This document shows positions 32,636 to 44,839 of a DNA stretch of 64,000 nucleotides, one piece after another; positions within the stretch are counted from its first letter, which is position 1; every line of letters begins with the position of its first letter. The notes beneath the pieces were generated by a model. It was not told where the DNA came from, ran no database searches, and was given only the letters and a program-made list of their open reading frames with translations. This DNA comes from Gentiana macrophylla (taxonomy: Eukaryota > Streptophyta > Magnoliopsida > Gentianales > Gentianaceae): NCBI GenBank assembly GCA_026214975.1, contig JAOBSW010001018.1, positions 1 to 64,000 on the forward strand, read 5' to 3'. Position numbers and translations under genes: made by a program.

Positions 32636-35600
32636 TAATTTTTAATTGGTTATAATTTAATAAATAAATAAATAAAAACAGGCACGCCTAAGAAAGCAGG
32701 CCGAAAGTTGTTTTTTTTTTTTTTTTTTTGTTTTTGTTTTTGTAGAGATATCGAGGGAAAAGTCATTTTTTAATTATAAAATGAATAAATATGACACATT
32801 TTTTTTTTAGTTGTAAAAATGACAAACATTTTCAGACGGATAAAACGAACCCTTTAAGCGCGCGTATAAACATTTGATTCAGGTTATAAAATGAACAAAC
32901 ATTTGCTTCATGTTTGTTTTTTTGTTTTTTTTTTCAAACATCCGTAGCTTTTGATTTATAACTCCGATCATCGAAATTTTTTCACCAAAATTCATATTTT
33001 TTTTGCTCTTTAATTTGAGCCCAAATACGATACCCTTCCGACGTATATTTTGAAAGACGAAAAAATATTTGTATTAACCGGAGCGCTTTTTTTATAAACA
33101 ACCGTAACTTTTGATTTAGAACACTGATTATCAAAATTATTTCACCAAAGTTCATTTTTTTTAATCTTCATTTTTGAGACCTCATTTGATACCTTTTCGA
33201 CGTAGTATTTGGAAGCCGAATTTAATCGCATCATTTACACTAACACAGTATCAGTATCAGTATCAGTCTCATTTAAGGCTTAATTCAAGTGACTACTTCA
33301 AGGCACACATATCTGGCTCATATAAGACCCATTTAAGGATTAATTCAAGGGACACAATATCATATCTGACGCATATAAGGCTCATATAAGGCATACAATA
33401 TCACTAACATTATCATTTCCTATATTTAATTGTATAGACCAAAAGAAATGTCACAATGACAATTGCCAAACATAGAGTGAAACCTAGACTAGTCCATAAC
33501 CTGAAAACGAGAGACTGATAGGTAAGATAAAGAGAAAACTTGTTCTTTTGAATAGATTATCTTTAATCCAATGTTATTAAATTTTTGAGTTGTGAACAGG
33601 GTTGGAATTGATATTCGAAAATTGAAATAACGATATGAGCATTTGTCAATTGATGGAGATGCATATTTAGGCTCAAGGGCATTGCCAACTTTCTTGAATG
33701 CTTCCATCAATTTCATAGAGGTAAATACTTATAAGTTCATGCTTGAGGACCTGTAATGTTAGTAGGTGATAAGTTCAAAAATAAAATGGTGAATTTAGAC
33801 AAGCACATTGCTTGGACTATGTTTCTCCATTTTCAGTTTGTTTCTTTTGTGTTTATTTGTTTACAGAGTGTTCTTGGCAAATTTAAGCTTTTCCCATCAA
33901 ATAAAAGGGAAATCAAAATACATATCAGAATTACCTATCTTTTGGTCCTTTGATTGCTGGTTGCCATTCAAACATTAGCAAAAGGCAAATTAATCGATCA
34001 TCGATCATCGATTACGATTCTCGACATTCATCGATACTCATCATCGATACTAATATGAGTAAGTGCAACCCATAACTTCCAAGTTACAATGCAGCAGCTT
34101 TTATGTTTTCTCCCAAACAGAGCAACACATTTCACCAAAGCACAACTACTATTCACAATATGATAATGAATGAGAGGCTCAACTGGTAAAATGCTTCACT
34201 CAAGGAACATGTTTCTTCCTTTATAAACATACATGGTGTGCATTTCTTTTTTCACATTAATCCGCGTATTATCAGGTGTCCATGACAACCAAACTTTCAT
34301 CACATGATCAAAAATCACAAGAAAACTAACTTCACTTGCAAATGAGTCCCCCACTTCCTATCCCTGCGTGATCTACTCGAAACTGCACCTATCTTACCAC
34401 GAAAAGTTTCACACTAAATTTATGGAACAAATCATGATAGAAAATAATCTTAATTCATCTCAAAGAATTCATGTACTCGTAAATGACTATGAAACTACGA
34501 ACTAAATTGTTAAAAACGTAAGTATCTCCGAAAAATCAGAGATCTGATAAAACGAAAGGATTGCAAAAAATCAGAGATCTCCTGTATCTAATCGAAATTA
34601 CATTTTGCGACCGAGGCAGTGTATATGATTTGAGATCAAACGCTTAAGTTAGTTTTCTATGACATATATGAAATCCGGAGAATGATACTTAATCTATTGG
34701 AAATCATAAGGTTAATGTTTGATTGTTTTAGAAAAACAGATCGATTTAGTTGACAAAAGATTTTTTTTTCTTTATGAACAGTGAAAATATTTATTTATTA
34801 ATAGAGAGTCCAATCCTAGCAAGGTGCTAGATATGACACAAAATCAAGTAGCAACACAAAATTACATAAGAGGATTATTTCTCCATGTCGTCCAATCGAA
34901 ACTATTATTTGTATTTCTACCTATTATCCAAGTGAAACTACGACTTTGAATATCTGCAAATAGCTCTTCGACGGTCGAAACCTTCTGATTGAAGACGATA
35001 TTATTGAAATTGTCTACGTGAAGCGTACTAATAAGGCTTATCTAAAGCATTCTACTATTTAATGTAGATAATACTTAATATCTTGTGAGTCATTTATTTT
35101 AATGATCGTTTTAGTTTGCATTTGTTTAAATTTAAATGTATCTTACCTTTTTTTTTTTTTGGAGGGAAAATGTATCTTACTTGAAATAAACATCTCACAT
35201 AAGCTTTTGCACAAAGATAGTTTTACAACCGTTTCAATTGATATCATTAATTTTTTTTTAAATTGATGATACCGACTCCTATTTTATACTAACATGCTTT
35301 GTAACCAATGGCTAAGATTTCTTAAGTGTACAATTCATCTTCTGGATCTATTATACGAATTTACTAAAAACTTCTACGTTTTTACTGACGAGGAATTGGT
35401 TCAGTGGTAATTTTGACTATGTAATATCGTGTCACTTGATGTATTGTTTTTAGTGACTTTTCAGTTATCTGTTCTAGCAATAAATCTCATTGAATTGCTT
35501 GTATTATGAATTGTGATTAAAGCAAGTTCTTGATACATTATGTTGTTTGAAAAACCTGCTTGACTTGATATCCTAACAAGCATTGTGAGAGATTTTTAAT

Positions 35601-36188
35601 GGTTTCTAGATGCAATTTGTCCTATTCTTTCAAGTGATGTTATATATCTAAGGAAACTATTTCTCTTTGAAATATATACTTTGATTTTACTATGTATGTC
35701 GGGTACAACACTTCATATATCATAAAGAAAATATTATTAATCACCTCATAGATTGACATTATGTAAAAAGAGAAATTATAATATTAATTTGACACCGCGA
35801 TTTGCTACATGTGTGAGTTTTGACATTTCTTAAAGACAAGCTATCTCCTAACAATGGAAGTTCGGACTATATATGAATTGTTACTATTTGATCAAATTTC
35901 AATGTCCTAAATAGGGTCACAAATTACCAGATTTTACTAAAAGTTGATACGAGTAAATGGTTATAATACATGTCAATTGATACAAATTGCATATGAATAA
36001 AATTTCCTCCACAATACCTTGAAAATGAGCTTAATAAAAGCCTTCAAACGAGTAGTAATAGTCTGTAAATAGTACTATAAGCATTTATAAACCTTCCCGT
36101 AAACATAAGTTAATTAGGCCTCAATAAAAACCGTTCCAAAACGAGCTCGACCTTCTTCTTCTTACGCTTGATCTTCTACGACGTGTTC
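32636..36188. other. 3.5 kb without a recognisable gene
   Basis: 32930-33240 has two diverged copies of a CTTTTGATTTATAACTCCGA/TCATCGAAATTTTTTCACC segment, of a type seen inside the MULEs here. 33245-33400 has short direct repeats (CATATAAGG, TTCAAG). 33985-34050 is ATCGAT/ATCATCG-rich. The 75-codon minus frame at 33489-33716 begins with a protein-like stretch (MEAFKKVGNALEPKY) but I cannot assign it. No exon structure is supported. Confidence 0.45.
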
Positions 36189-37207
36189 TTATTTTGCTAC
36201 AGAATACAGCAGCACCAGCTGGAAAGTAGACCCATTCTCGACGTTATAATCCGCTAGGGTTCGGTGTCCTCTAGATTCATTCCGTCGAAGATCAGGCGTT
36301 GGTGACAAGCAAGAAATCCTTCCTTTTCTTCAATTTTAGACTTGACTTTGTATATGTTGTCTGAAAGCTCTACATCTAGAGTTATTATGGAGGGCTTGAC
36401 AATCAATTGAATTTTTATCTGCACCCTGCCGCCTGCCGACGGATGAATATGGTTTCTATGGTTATTCAAACTTAAATAAAAAAAAAAAAAAAAATTAAAT
36501 TAAATTATATTTTATACCTTCTTTTTCTTCCTGTTTCGTCGTAAGAAAGACATCGGTTAAGACTGTGGTTGATTGAAAAGATGTCTTCAGGAGCTCGAGC
36601 GCCTCTTTAGTTCCAATTTTAACCTTCATCTCTTTAGGTTCAGAGACATTGAACTTATTCATCATTGAAATAATAGACGTCGTTGATATCGACTTTACAG
36701 ATAGATCATCATAAATCATATAACTCATTTCCTTAACAAAACCCTTATCATTGTTTGAAGTAACAGTAGTACCGATGACAGATAGAAAATTGATTTCTTT
36801 GTTCATCTTTTGACCACAATCAGGGCAATGAACACCTCCACACACATTCGTAGTGTTTTTTTGCATTTGTGAGCCCAACAAGTGTACAACTTCTCGGAGG
36901 TAATGACAGATGATTCATTTATGGAGAGTGGAGTTTCACTAAGAGAGGAGAAAACCATTGGATTGAGAAGTGCGTTTTTGTTGATATCTGGTTGAAGGTT
37001 AGTTTCTTGAAGATTTTCAACACTTGTGTAGAGATTACCGATCGAGCCCGCCATTGATTCACTTGTAAGGAGGTTTACGACAGTGCCGATTGGTAAAGAA
37101 AGTAGGAAGATAAGGAAATCGACGAAATCTTTTGAAGCTTCTGCAAAGATTAATTTGTTTGATTTTGGATCAACCATGAGTTTGATACTCATTTCTTTGG
37201 TTGCCAT
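36189..37207 (-). pseudogene. DUF674-ubiquitin-like fusion, copy 5 (two single-base frameshifts)
   Basis: Exon 1 is 37207-36518 (ATG at 37207): [33 protein letters not shown], a CX4C...CPDC knuckle, SYMIYDDLSV, MMNKFNVS, EEALELLKTSF. The frame shifts at a run of seven T (36856-36862 on the plus strand), where eight would keep the frame. Donor AG|GTATAAA at 36518/36517, acceptor CGGCAG|GCGG starting exon 2 at 36432, giving a ~85-bp intron. The UBL (VQIKIQ, QRLIFDG, LADYNV) has a second one-base loss near 36264 and ends at 36189 in ...YSVAK without Gly-Gly. Both breaks are single bases, so a live gene with assembly errors is possible. Confidence 0.75.
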
Positions 37208-37261
37208 GCTTTTAATTTCTCAAGTGAAGAAACAAGACGCTTAAGGGCTATTATGTACCGT

Positions 37262-37440
37262 ATGTATACTTTACAAACATTTATTATATTGCCCTTCACG
37301 AAGCAGTCTCTGTAACCTCTTCATCTTCCAATTCTTTCAAATCTCTTCATCTTCAGCCTTTGGATTAGATAAGCGTATTATGTACACTACTTGCTTTACA
37401 AACATTTATTGCCCTTCACTAAGCAGTCTCTGCCTTTGGA
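37262..37440 (-). promoter_or_regulatory. Duplicated upstream segment of copy 5 with conserved motif
   Basis: GCCCTTCACGAAGCAGT occurs at 37291-37307 and again as GCCCTTCACTAAGCAGT at 37411-37427, within two direct copies of a ~120-bp segment. The proximal copy lies 85-100 bp before the ATG, the same spacing as in copy 2. This argues for a conserved promoter or 5' UTR element. Confidence 0.45.
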
Positions 37441-37980
37441 TTAAATAAAAAGACTTAAATGACTGTTGAACTACCATCTCATGGATACAAATAATTAACA
37501 TTTTATACACTTTAACTAGGCCAACCAACTTGAACTTATTTCCTTATACATTTAAGAGTGTGGCAATCTCTACCAACACTATTATATTTCATCCTAAATA
37601 ATTAACATTTTATACACTTTAACTAGGCCAACCAACTTGAACTCATTTTCTTATATATTTAAGAGTATGGCAATCTCTCCCGACACTACTATATTTACGT
37701 ATACACAAAGACTGGAAAATAATGTTGCCAGCAGGTTTGAACCCATGACATTACGCATGTTAGCGTGGTTGGAAAAGAATGTTGGCGGTGGATTTGAACC
37801 CATGACCTTACGCATGTTGGCAGGGTGGTTTGAATCCATTACATTCCGCTCTAATACCATGTTAGGAGTGTCTGGCAATCTCTCCCAACAATGCCACCTG
37901 ACAAATTTTATAGATGGCACCTCATAAATCTGAAAAATGTTCCCTCACACTAGTTTACTTACTTTCGTGACACCCTAGTT
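37441..37980. repeat. Direct duplications and LTR remnant
   Basis: 37491-37588 is repeated at 37605-37700 (TTTATACACTTTAACTAGGC and TATTTAAGAGTnTGGCAATC blocks). 37735-37870 has three diverged copies of GGTTTGAACCCATGACnTTA. The last copy runs into CTCTAATACCATGTTAGG, which on the minus strand is a TGGTATTAGAG primer-site motif. Remains of an LTR retrotransposon in reverse orientation. Confidence 0.55.
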
Positions 37981-37984
37981 TTAA

Positions 37985-38330
37985 CTTTTAATTTTTGTCA
38001 CGGTGTCAACTAGTAGTGTCAAATTGGATGATACTAATTGTGTATTTTTGGTAAATCGGTGTAACAATTACTAGTGACACATTATATTACCATGAATATG
38101 GATATTGTTGTCTCCGTGTCAATCAGTAGCCCAAATTCAACGTCACTGAGTATGTATTTTCAACGAATCGGTGTAACTATTTGTAAAGACATATTGTATG
38201 AGCCTGGTTATTGTCATTGCTATTACAGTGTCAAATTGTGGTGCAAAATGAATGAGACTAATTATAAATGTGGCTTTTATCGGCACCACGTTCGTTGCTT
38301 TTGACACCACGTTCACTCACGTCATTCTTA
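37985..38330. repeat. Dispersed repeat with AAATCGGTGTAAC/GTGTCA words
   Basis: Diverged internal units with TGTATTTTnGGTAAATCGGTG and ACTAGTGACACA. A second block of the same sequence lies at 43970-44090. The two could be one repeat split by the material between 38.4 and 43.9 kb. Confidence 0.45.
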
Positions 38331-38999
38331 AAATTATTTTTGACACCACCATAATATTTTTATTATTTTTTTAGTTCAAACAACACACAAAAAATGACAA
38401 TTACTTATACACTAATATTTTCTAAAGCACTCTTTTAATCTAATATTTAAAATAAAAAAAACGGGCGGTGGGCTAGAAGGACAATATAAGATTGAAAATG
38501 ATATAATAGGACAGTTTCGAAAGTATATGGTTGATAATGACAAAAAATAGGTAGATGTACAGAAACACCCTTAATGAATTTAAAACAATTTTTTTATTTT
38601 TTCTCTCCAAAAAATCGGGCAAAACAAATCGTAACTGAAAGGTAAATATCTTTCCCCTAAAATCATGCCACTTAAATCAAGGGGATGATTGGAATGGACT
38701 CTGTAACTGCCTTTCCTTCTAAAACAGTCGATCAAGAAATCAGGAAAGAAAAAAAAAAGAGAAATAACTGGAAAAGAAATAACGTGCAAGTTAGTAACAA
38801 TATCATTTGAAAAGAAATAACTCTAGCTCTCACTTCCTTTTCCTGCAAGTTAGTAACAATTTTTTCTTAGTTCTTAAGTCGCATGATTAGTCATCACTTT
38901 GTGAGTCTTATATGATCAAAAATCAGAATATATAGCGTGCTATGTATGTGAAAATATATGCTCCAAACGGGACGATTTAGGGTTCTGGACCATTAGAAG

Positions 39000-41690
39000 A
39001 AAATTTCGCAAAAGCAACACCAAATTAGTCACACATAATGTAGCGACATGGTGAGACAGCGTGAATGAAATAACAACCAATAATCACAAAGAAACGGTTG
39101 TGATTATCGGATAATCACCTACACATTGGCTTTTGAATCCCAATAGTAAGAAATTGATTGTGTCTCTTGGTAATATGTTTGATTCCACGATGGTGTAACT
39201 GCATTCAGTGTTATTACGTGTATGAATGTGTTATTGTGTATTAGCCCAAATCGATAATGCTTGAAATTGTATGAATATGTTACTACGTGTATGATTGTGT
39301 GACTACATCTCATTGTAGGTGTATTATGTGTAACTACGTCTCAGGGTATTCAGTGTATGAATGTGTTACTGCGTGTACTACTATTGTTACTACATGTGGT
39401 TTAAATCCGTAAATGTGTTGGCACATTTTGAAGACATATATTGTTTGTTGTTGCATACATAAACTAATGGTTGTTACTACGTTTATTATAGATTATTTAA
39501 TACTAATCTAATCTAATGTACATTTACTACATGTTTTTTTGTTGTGACTATATTTTTGTATGTGTTTCTACATTTTTTTGCTAAAACTACACTAACTTAT
39601 CGGTTGTTACTACAATATATTTTTTGATGATCCAACATGTTTCACATGTATTACTACATATTATTGGGTGTAACTGCATATATTTTCAGTGGTACAACAT
39701 GTCCACAAATGAAGTAACACGTATTTCACGAGTGGTTTCATGAACACACTTAGGCGTAGTACTACCAGGATGCAAACACCCTCAAGCGTAGGAACACATA
39801 TTGTCCACTTGTAATCCTGAACCCTAAAACCCTAAACCCTAAAGCCAAAACCTTAAACCCTAAACCCAAATCATGAACCTTGAACCCTAAACTTAAACCC
39901 CAAACCCTAAACCCTGAACCCTAAACCTGAACCCTAAACTCGAACCATAAACCTAAAACCTAAACCCTAAACCCTAAACACAAAACCCTAAACCCTAGAC
40001 CCTAAACATGAACCCTAAACCCTGAACCCTAAACCTGAACCTTAAACCCTGAACCCTAAACACTAAACCCTAAACCCTAAATTCTAAATCTTGAACCCTA
40101 AACTTAAACCCCAAACCCTAAACCCTAAATCCTGAACCCTGAACCCTAAACCTGAACCCTAAACTCGAACCCAAAACCTGAACCATAAACCCTAAATTGT
40201 AAACCCTAAACCCTAAACCTGAACCCTAAATCTGAACCCTAAACCTGAACCTTAAACCCTGAACCCTAAACACTAAGCCCTGAAGCCTAAACCCTGAACC
40301 CCAAACCCAAAACCCTAAATCTAAATGCTAAACCATAAACATGAACCCTAAACCTGAATCCTAAACCCTGAACCTTAAATGCTAGGTTAGGGTTCAAGTT
40401 TAGGGTTTAGGGTTTAGGATTTAGGGTTAGGGTTTAGGGTTCAGGGTTCAGGGTTCAAGTTTAGGGCTTAGGGTTTAGGGTTTAGGGTTCAGGTTTAAGG
40501 TTTGTGTTTAAGGTATAATGTTCAGGGTTTAGGGTGTACATTATGTGTTACTATGTTTGAGTGTGTTTGCATAATGGTGTTACTACGTCGGATGGTGTTC
40601 ACGGAACCAACATGAAATACGTGTTATTTTATATGTGGACTCGGTACAATTTTTTGAATGTTAACTACGTTTTTGGACCGTTACTACAATTTTTAGCATT
40701 GTTACTACGTTGTTTTGAACTGTTACTGCGTTGAAAATTGGCTTCGACACCTAATGAACGACTCTGCATGTACTTGATGAAAATAGCGTTTGTATACAAT
40801 GTTAGGATCATGTTAGGAAAGAATAGTTAATACATTTTTAGAAATGTTTCATTTTTTTGAGTGGCCTAGTACATTTTTTGCAATTGTCACTACATGTTTC
40901 GAATGTTTCTACGCGTTTTTGAACTTTTACTACACTTTGTAGCATCGGTACTACTAATTGTTTGAAGTATCTTTGAGTTGTTTTGCATTGTTACTACATA
41001 TTCTTGGGTGTTACTACATTGACCGTTCGAGAGAGTCCACGTGCATATAACATTTGGTGAATAAATGAAATCATGTGGTGGATGTTAGTACAATTTGTTT
41101 ACATAGCATTTCCGTTTATTTGTGTTCACGTTCTATTGAATGTCACTCAACATAATCACTTGTTAACGTTTGAGAAATATGACACAGGAGTAGAGATCAA
41201 TACCGATGCACGTTGATGCCAGTAAATAACTTATATAAGTCCATCTCAAAGTCGATAACTGAAAAGCATCACAATGTCATGCGAAGAACACCGTTTAGTG
41301 CTTTATTCCAGGCTTTGAACGAGCAAGTACAATTACGCAATAACCCGTTTTGAGTTCGTAAGAACGAGGTAGTAAGGAAGAATGATATTGTCAACAAAAT
41401 GCCATATCCTTTTAGTGTAGGAACACATAATTAAGTGACACGCTAACGTGTAATTGACAATGGTTTAATGAACACAGTAGTAATACCATGATGGAAACAC
41501 CCTCAAATGTAGGAACACATAATGTACACATGTTTCACATGTACACATGTTTTACTACAATATATTTTCAGTGGTACAACATGTTTCACAGGTATTACTA
41601 CATATTCTTGGGTGTAACTACATATATTTCAAATTGGTACATGTCCAAAATGAAGTAACACGTATTTCGGGATTGAAGGCAACACTTCCA
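39000..41690. repeat. GTTACTAC-rich block
   Basis: Dozens of copies of GTTACTACnT and TGTTACTACAT, irregularly spaced and mostly in one orientation, on both sides of the telomere-like array. The same word forms the hairpin of the MULE MITE at 28365 and recurs as GTAGTAAC at 50810-51110. Two 60-80 bp segments (AGTACTACCAGGATGCAAAC... near 39760 and near 41480) are near-copies, so the block has internal long-range duplication. Confidence 0.6.
39817..40535. repeat. Interstitial telomere-like array with a strand switch
   Basis: Degenerate CCCTAAA units (with frequent CCCTGAA) on the plus strand from 39817 to about 40380, then TTTAGGG units to 40535. CCCTAAA followed by TTTAGGG is the inward-facing arrangement, opposite to that of an end-to-end chromosome fusion. 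The many variant units mean it is old or amplified as a repeat rather than a recent telomere. Confidence 0.85.
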
Positions 41691-42700
41691 TCCCATCTTC
41701 AATATTCTCGTGCAGATACGAATGAGCACATAAGCATCAACATCGCTGCAACCAAAACGCCTATAAACAAGATTACCAAATTCATTAGTAACAATGTAAA
41801 AAATGAATACAATAATTGGAAAAAGACCCAAAAACGAATCCTACCTAAAATAATTTGGCTTCCATTTAGTAAAATACAATACCAATTGCTGTCATGATTT
41901 TTTTTTTCAACAGTAAATATGACCAATCTGATTTGCACACGCTCTGGCCTCAATTCTCCTGCCGCTTTTTTTAAAGAAATGCATATGTTACTGCATCAAG
42001 AACACAACCACATAAAAAACTGATAAATCTTTCTTTTTTCCTAGGAAAACACTGATTAATCTGTTGAGGAACAATTCACGAATCCAAAATGATGAAACAG
42101 ACAAAAATAAAAGTCTAACAATTCACAATTCAGATTTTTTTGGGTTTTATTAGAATGATAGCAAGGATATTGGCAATTGAATTTGGGAATCGATCTTCTC
42201 TTTTTTTCTTCTTAAATTCCAATAAGTGGACAACCCAAGAAGGCACACAATACCTAACGTATCTAACACGGATGCAACAAAATGTAGAGCCAAAGAGAAA
42301 AATAAATTTTCTTACTTGCAATATATATTTACAACAAAAATATAAAAAATTGAAGGATACCTTGCAAATCTGGGTTCAGATGCCTCTGAATTCGGATACA
42401 CAATTTGCAAATCTGCTTTAAATATAGCTGAGAATATCATCTATTTTTGCCCTTTGATTATGACATTAATTTTCATCGATCATTATGTTATTGAATCAGA
42501 AACGGAAAAGAATTTATTTGTGGGTTGCTAGGCGTTTTGTTCAGACTTGAGAAGCCACCTTCAATTGCCATGAGAATTCTGAAGGACAGATGATCGGTAA
42601 ATTGAATTGCCGGAAGAGAAAGGGAGTTAGTGGGGACGGGAATATGTGGAGTTGATATTGGTATGAAAATAGGACACAATCTGATTTGCAGTTACTTAAA
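41547..42700 (-). other. Possible captured gene pieces (unassigned)
   Basis: Minus-strand frames at 41699-41953 (hydrophobic end, LVILFIGVLVAAMLMLMC), about 42190-42310 and 42488-42679 have protein-like composition but no family I can name. They lie between repeat blocks and could be exons acquired by a transposon. Low confidence that any is expressed. Confidence 0.25.
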
Positions 42701-42899
42701 AACGATTGAATTCATTTATGAAAATAAAAAAACGCCATTTATTATAAAATAAAACTTTAAGGGTATTTTTGGATTCACTTTACTTTACATCCTTTACAAC
42801 CGAGTGCATTTCTTTCTTGTCATTTTTACACAAATAAGATGTAATCTTGTCCTCTACATCCTTTTCTATAAAAACAATAACCACATCACCATTTCCAAA

Positions 42900-43860
42900 C
42901 CTAATTTCTTCAACCCAAAAAAAAAAAAACTAATACTCTCAGCCTCATTTCCAGCAGTAATTTGCCACCACCACCGTCTTCCTCCTACCAACTTGCCACC
43001 ATCATCTTCATCGACCAACCCTCCAACAACCAGCCATTATCATCTTCTTCTCACCACCACCATCTTCTTCCCCCCACCAACCACCATCTTCATTATTTTC
43101 TTGTAAATTTTCACCATTTCCAACATCCAAAACATCCATTTTTTTCATTTCACCATCAATGGTTGCCATTTTTAGATCTGGGAGGTTTTCCCTTCAAAAA
43201 AAATCTGAAAAGGAGGGGGAGCCGCGATGTGTAGTGGGGAAGGGGGGAGGCCACGATTTGCAGCGGGGAAGGGGCAGTAGCCGATTTATAGCAGTGAAGG
43301 GATGGGAGGCCATAATTTGCTGTGAGGAAGGGTGGAGCTGCGAATTGGCGGTGGAAGGGAGTGGTGGGTGGAGCTGCGAATTGGAGAAGGAAGGGAGTGG
43401 TCGAGGGCAGTGGCGGATCCAGAAATTTATTCCAGTGGTGTCACCGGAGTCTAAAACTACATCTTTTATCCAAAAAAAAATTCGAGTGGGGTCACGAGTC
43501 TAAAACAACAATTTTTATCGACAAACGACACTTTTTAACAACAAAACTATATCGTTTTAATACTATTTTTTTAAATCTAGTGGGGTCACGTGACCCTCAG
43601 TGCGTGGATCCGCCCCTGGGTGAGGCGGGACGAAGGGTGGTTGTTTCAAAGGGAGAATGTGGCAGCCAGGAGGTGGGGAGGGGGAGGAAGGCGGCGGTTG
43701 TTGCAGCTTGGGAAATGATTTGCAGTGGTGCTGTGTTTTCCAGCAAAGTGCTGCATTTTCGGCAAGGTGGGGGGAAGGAGCGGCTTATGGCAAGATGAGG
43801 ATTTGGGTTTTTATTTTAGAATATGAGAAAGGGAAAAATTGTATTTATAACAAAAGTTAA
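42900..43860. other. GC-richer block with CCACCA- and GGGAAG-rich halves
   Basis: 42955-43090 is CCACCA/TCTTC-rich, as in plant leaders. 43195-43405 is GGGGAAGGG-rich with diverged direct repeats (GCTGCGAATTGG twice). Frames up to 158 codons are low-complexity and I do not support them as genes. The composition differs sharply from the flanks, which suggests captured sequence. Confidence 0.4.
43408..43618. mobile_element. hAT MITE
   Basis: 211 bp beginning CAGTGGCGGATCCAGAAATT and ending GTGGATCCGCCCCTG, a common plant hAT terminus. The flanking 8-mers GTCGAGGG and GGTGAGGC match at 5 of 8 positions, so the target duplication is weak. Interior has two diverged GTGGGGTCACG/AGTCTAAAAC segments. 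Confidence 0.7.
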
Positions 43861-44368
43861 TGACTAACATGTAATAAGATGAAATTTAATTATTTTTTGG
43901 TGTGTAATAGCAATTTTGTGGTGTGTTGAAATAAATGAAAATTAATTATAAAAGAAAGGATATCGATAGTAAATTCGTGGTGCCGATAGAAGTCGACATT
44001 ATATATTTTCGGTAAATCGGTATGACAATCACTAATGACACATTGAATCACACTAATTATGTATTTTCGGTGAATCGGTAAACTGGTTCAGAGCATATAG
44101 GGGATTTGATCTAAAATCTTCTCATCTACACATCTATATATATATATATATATATACTATAAGAAGAGAAAAAGGTGATCAAGCAAGCTTCCACGTCTCT
44201 GTTAAACCTCCGGCTGACATTTGTCCAAGCTCTCTAGCTGATGGAGGTTGTTCAACTTTCAACTGCCAAAGGCGACTACGATAATATGGGTTCGGATGTC
44301 GACATTAGCTTTCTAGCTATTAACCGTTGGATAATGCCTCCGACCGGTGGTGATTATTGCAATTAAAG

Positions 44369-44751
44369 CTAAATTACAATTTTGGTCCTCTAACTAGATA
44401 CGTTTTCGATTTTAGTCTGGTTTTCTCCGCGACAATGTTAGTTACGTAAGTGATCTTTTTTTGCAAAAATTTTCTTGAACATTTGGAAAGACCACTTATA
44501 GGACTAAAATTGTCGCCTTGAAAGACTACTTACAGGACTAAAATTGTTGCGGAAAAGACCAATTTTAGTCTGTAAGTGGTCTAAAATTGTTGCGGAAAAG
44601 ACCAATTTTAGTCTGTAAGTGGTCTTTCCGGCATTGAGACTATTTTTGCAAAAAAAAAGACAACTTACAGGACTAAAATTGTCGTCGGAGAAAAATCAAG
44701 ACAAAAATCGAAAAACGTGTCTAGTTAGATGACCAAAATTGTAATTTAGCC
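44369..44751. mobile_element. MULE-type MITE in Helitron A
   Basis: 383 bp with a perfect 9-bp duplication CAATTAAAG (44360-44368 and 44752-44760). Long inverted ends (CTAAATTACAATTTTGGTCC and relatives) extend about 90 bp. A 44-bp segment around GTTGCGGAAAAGACC is tandemly duplicated at about 44545-44630. Confidence 0.85.
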
Positions 44752-44839
44752 CAATTAAAGTGTATATCTCCGATTAATTTGGCTTTACAACAAGATGTGC
44801 AATAATTCTACACATAATATCTTGATATTTGGACGTTAG

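Larger units (their letters stand above)
38460..42880. mobile_element. Possible large MULE-like composite
   Basis: The left edge (about 38470-38590) has AGAAGGACAATAT, GGTTGATAATGACA and AAACACCCTTAA. The right edge, inverted, has GTAGAGGACAAGAT, AAAAATGACAAG and AAATACCCTTAAAG in the same order, resembling degenerate ~120-bp inverted repeats. No clean target duplication was found. If real, it encloses the GTTACTAC-rich block, the telomere-like array and small frames at 41.6-42.7 kb. Confidence 0.3.

Noticed and set aside
33489..33716. 75-codon frame starting MKLMEAFKKVGNALEPKY
   Set aside because: The start looks protein-like but I cannot place it in a family, and no flanking exons are visible; noted within the gene-free stretch only.
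39817..40535. Ancient chromosome end-to-end fusion
   Set aside because: Order is CCCTAAA then TTTAGGG; a fusion would give the reverse order. Units are also highly variant.
42804..43800. Frames of 90-158 codons rich in His/Pro/Ser or Gly/Trp
   Set aside because: Low-complexity translation of CCACCA and GGGAAG tracts, partly crossing a hAT MITE; no conserved domain.
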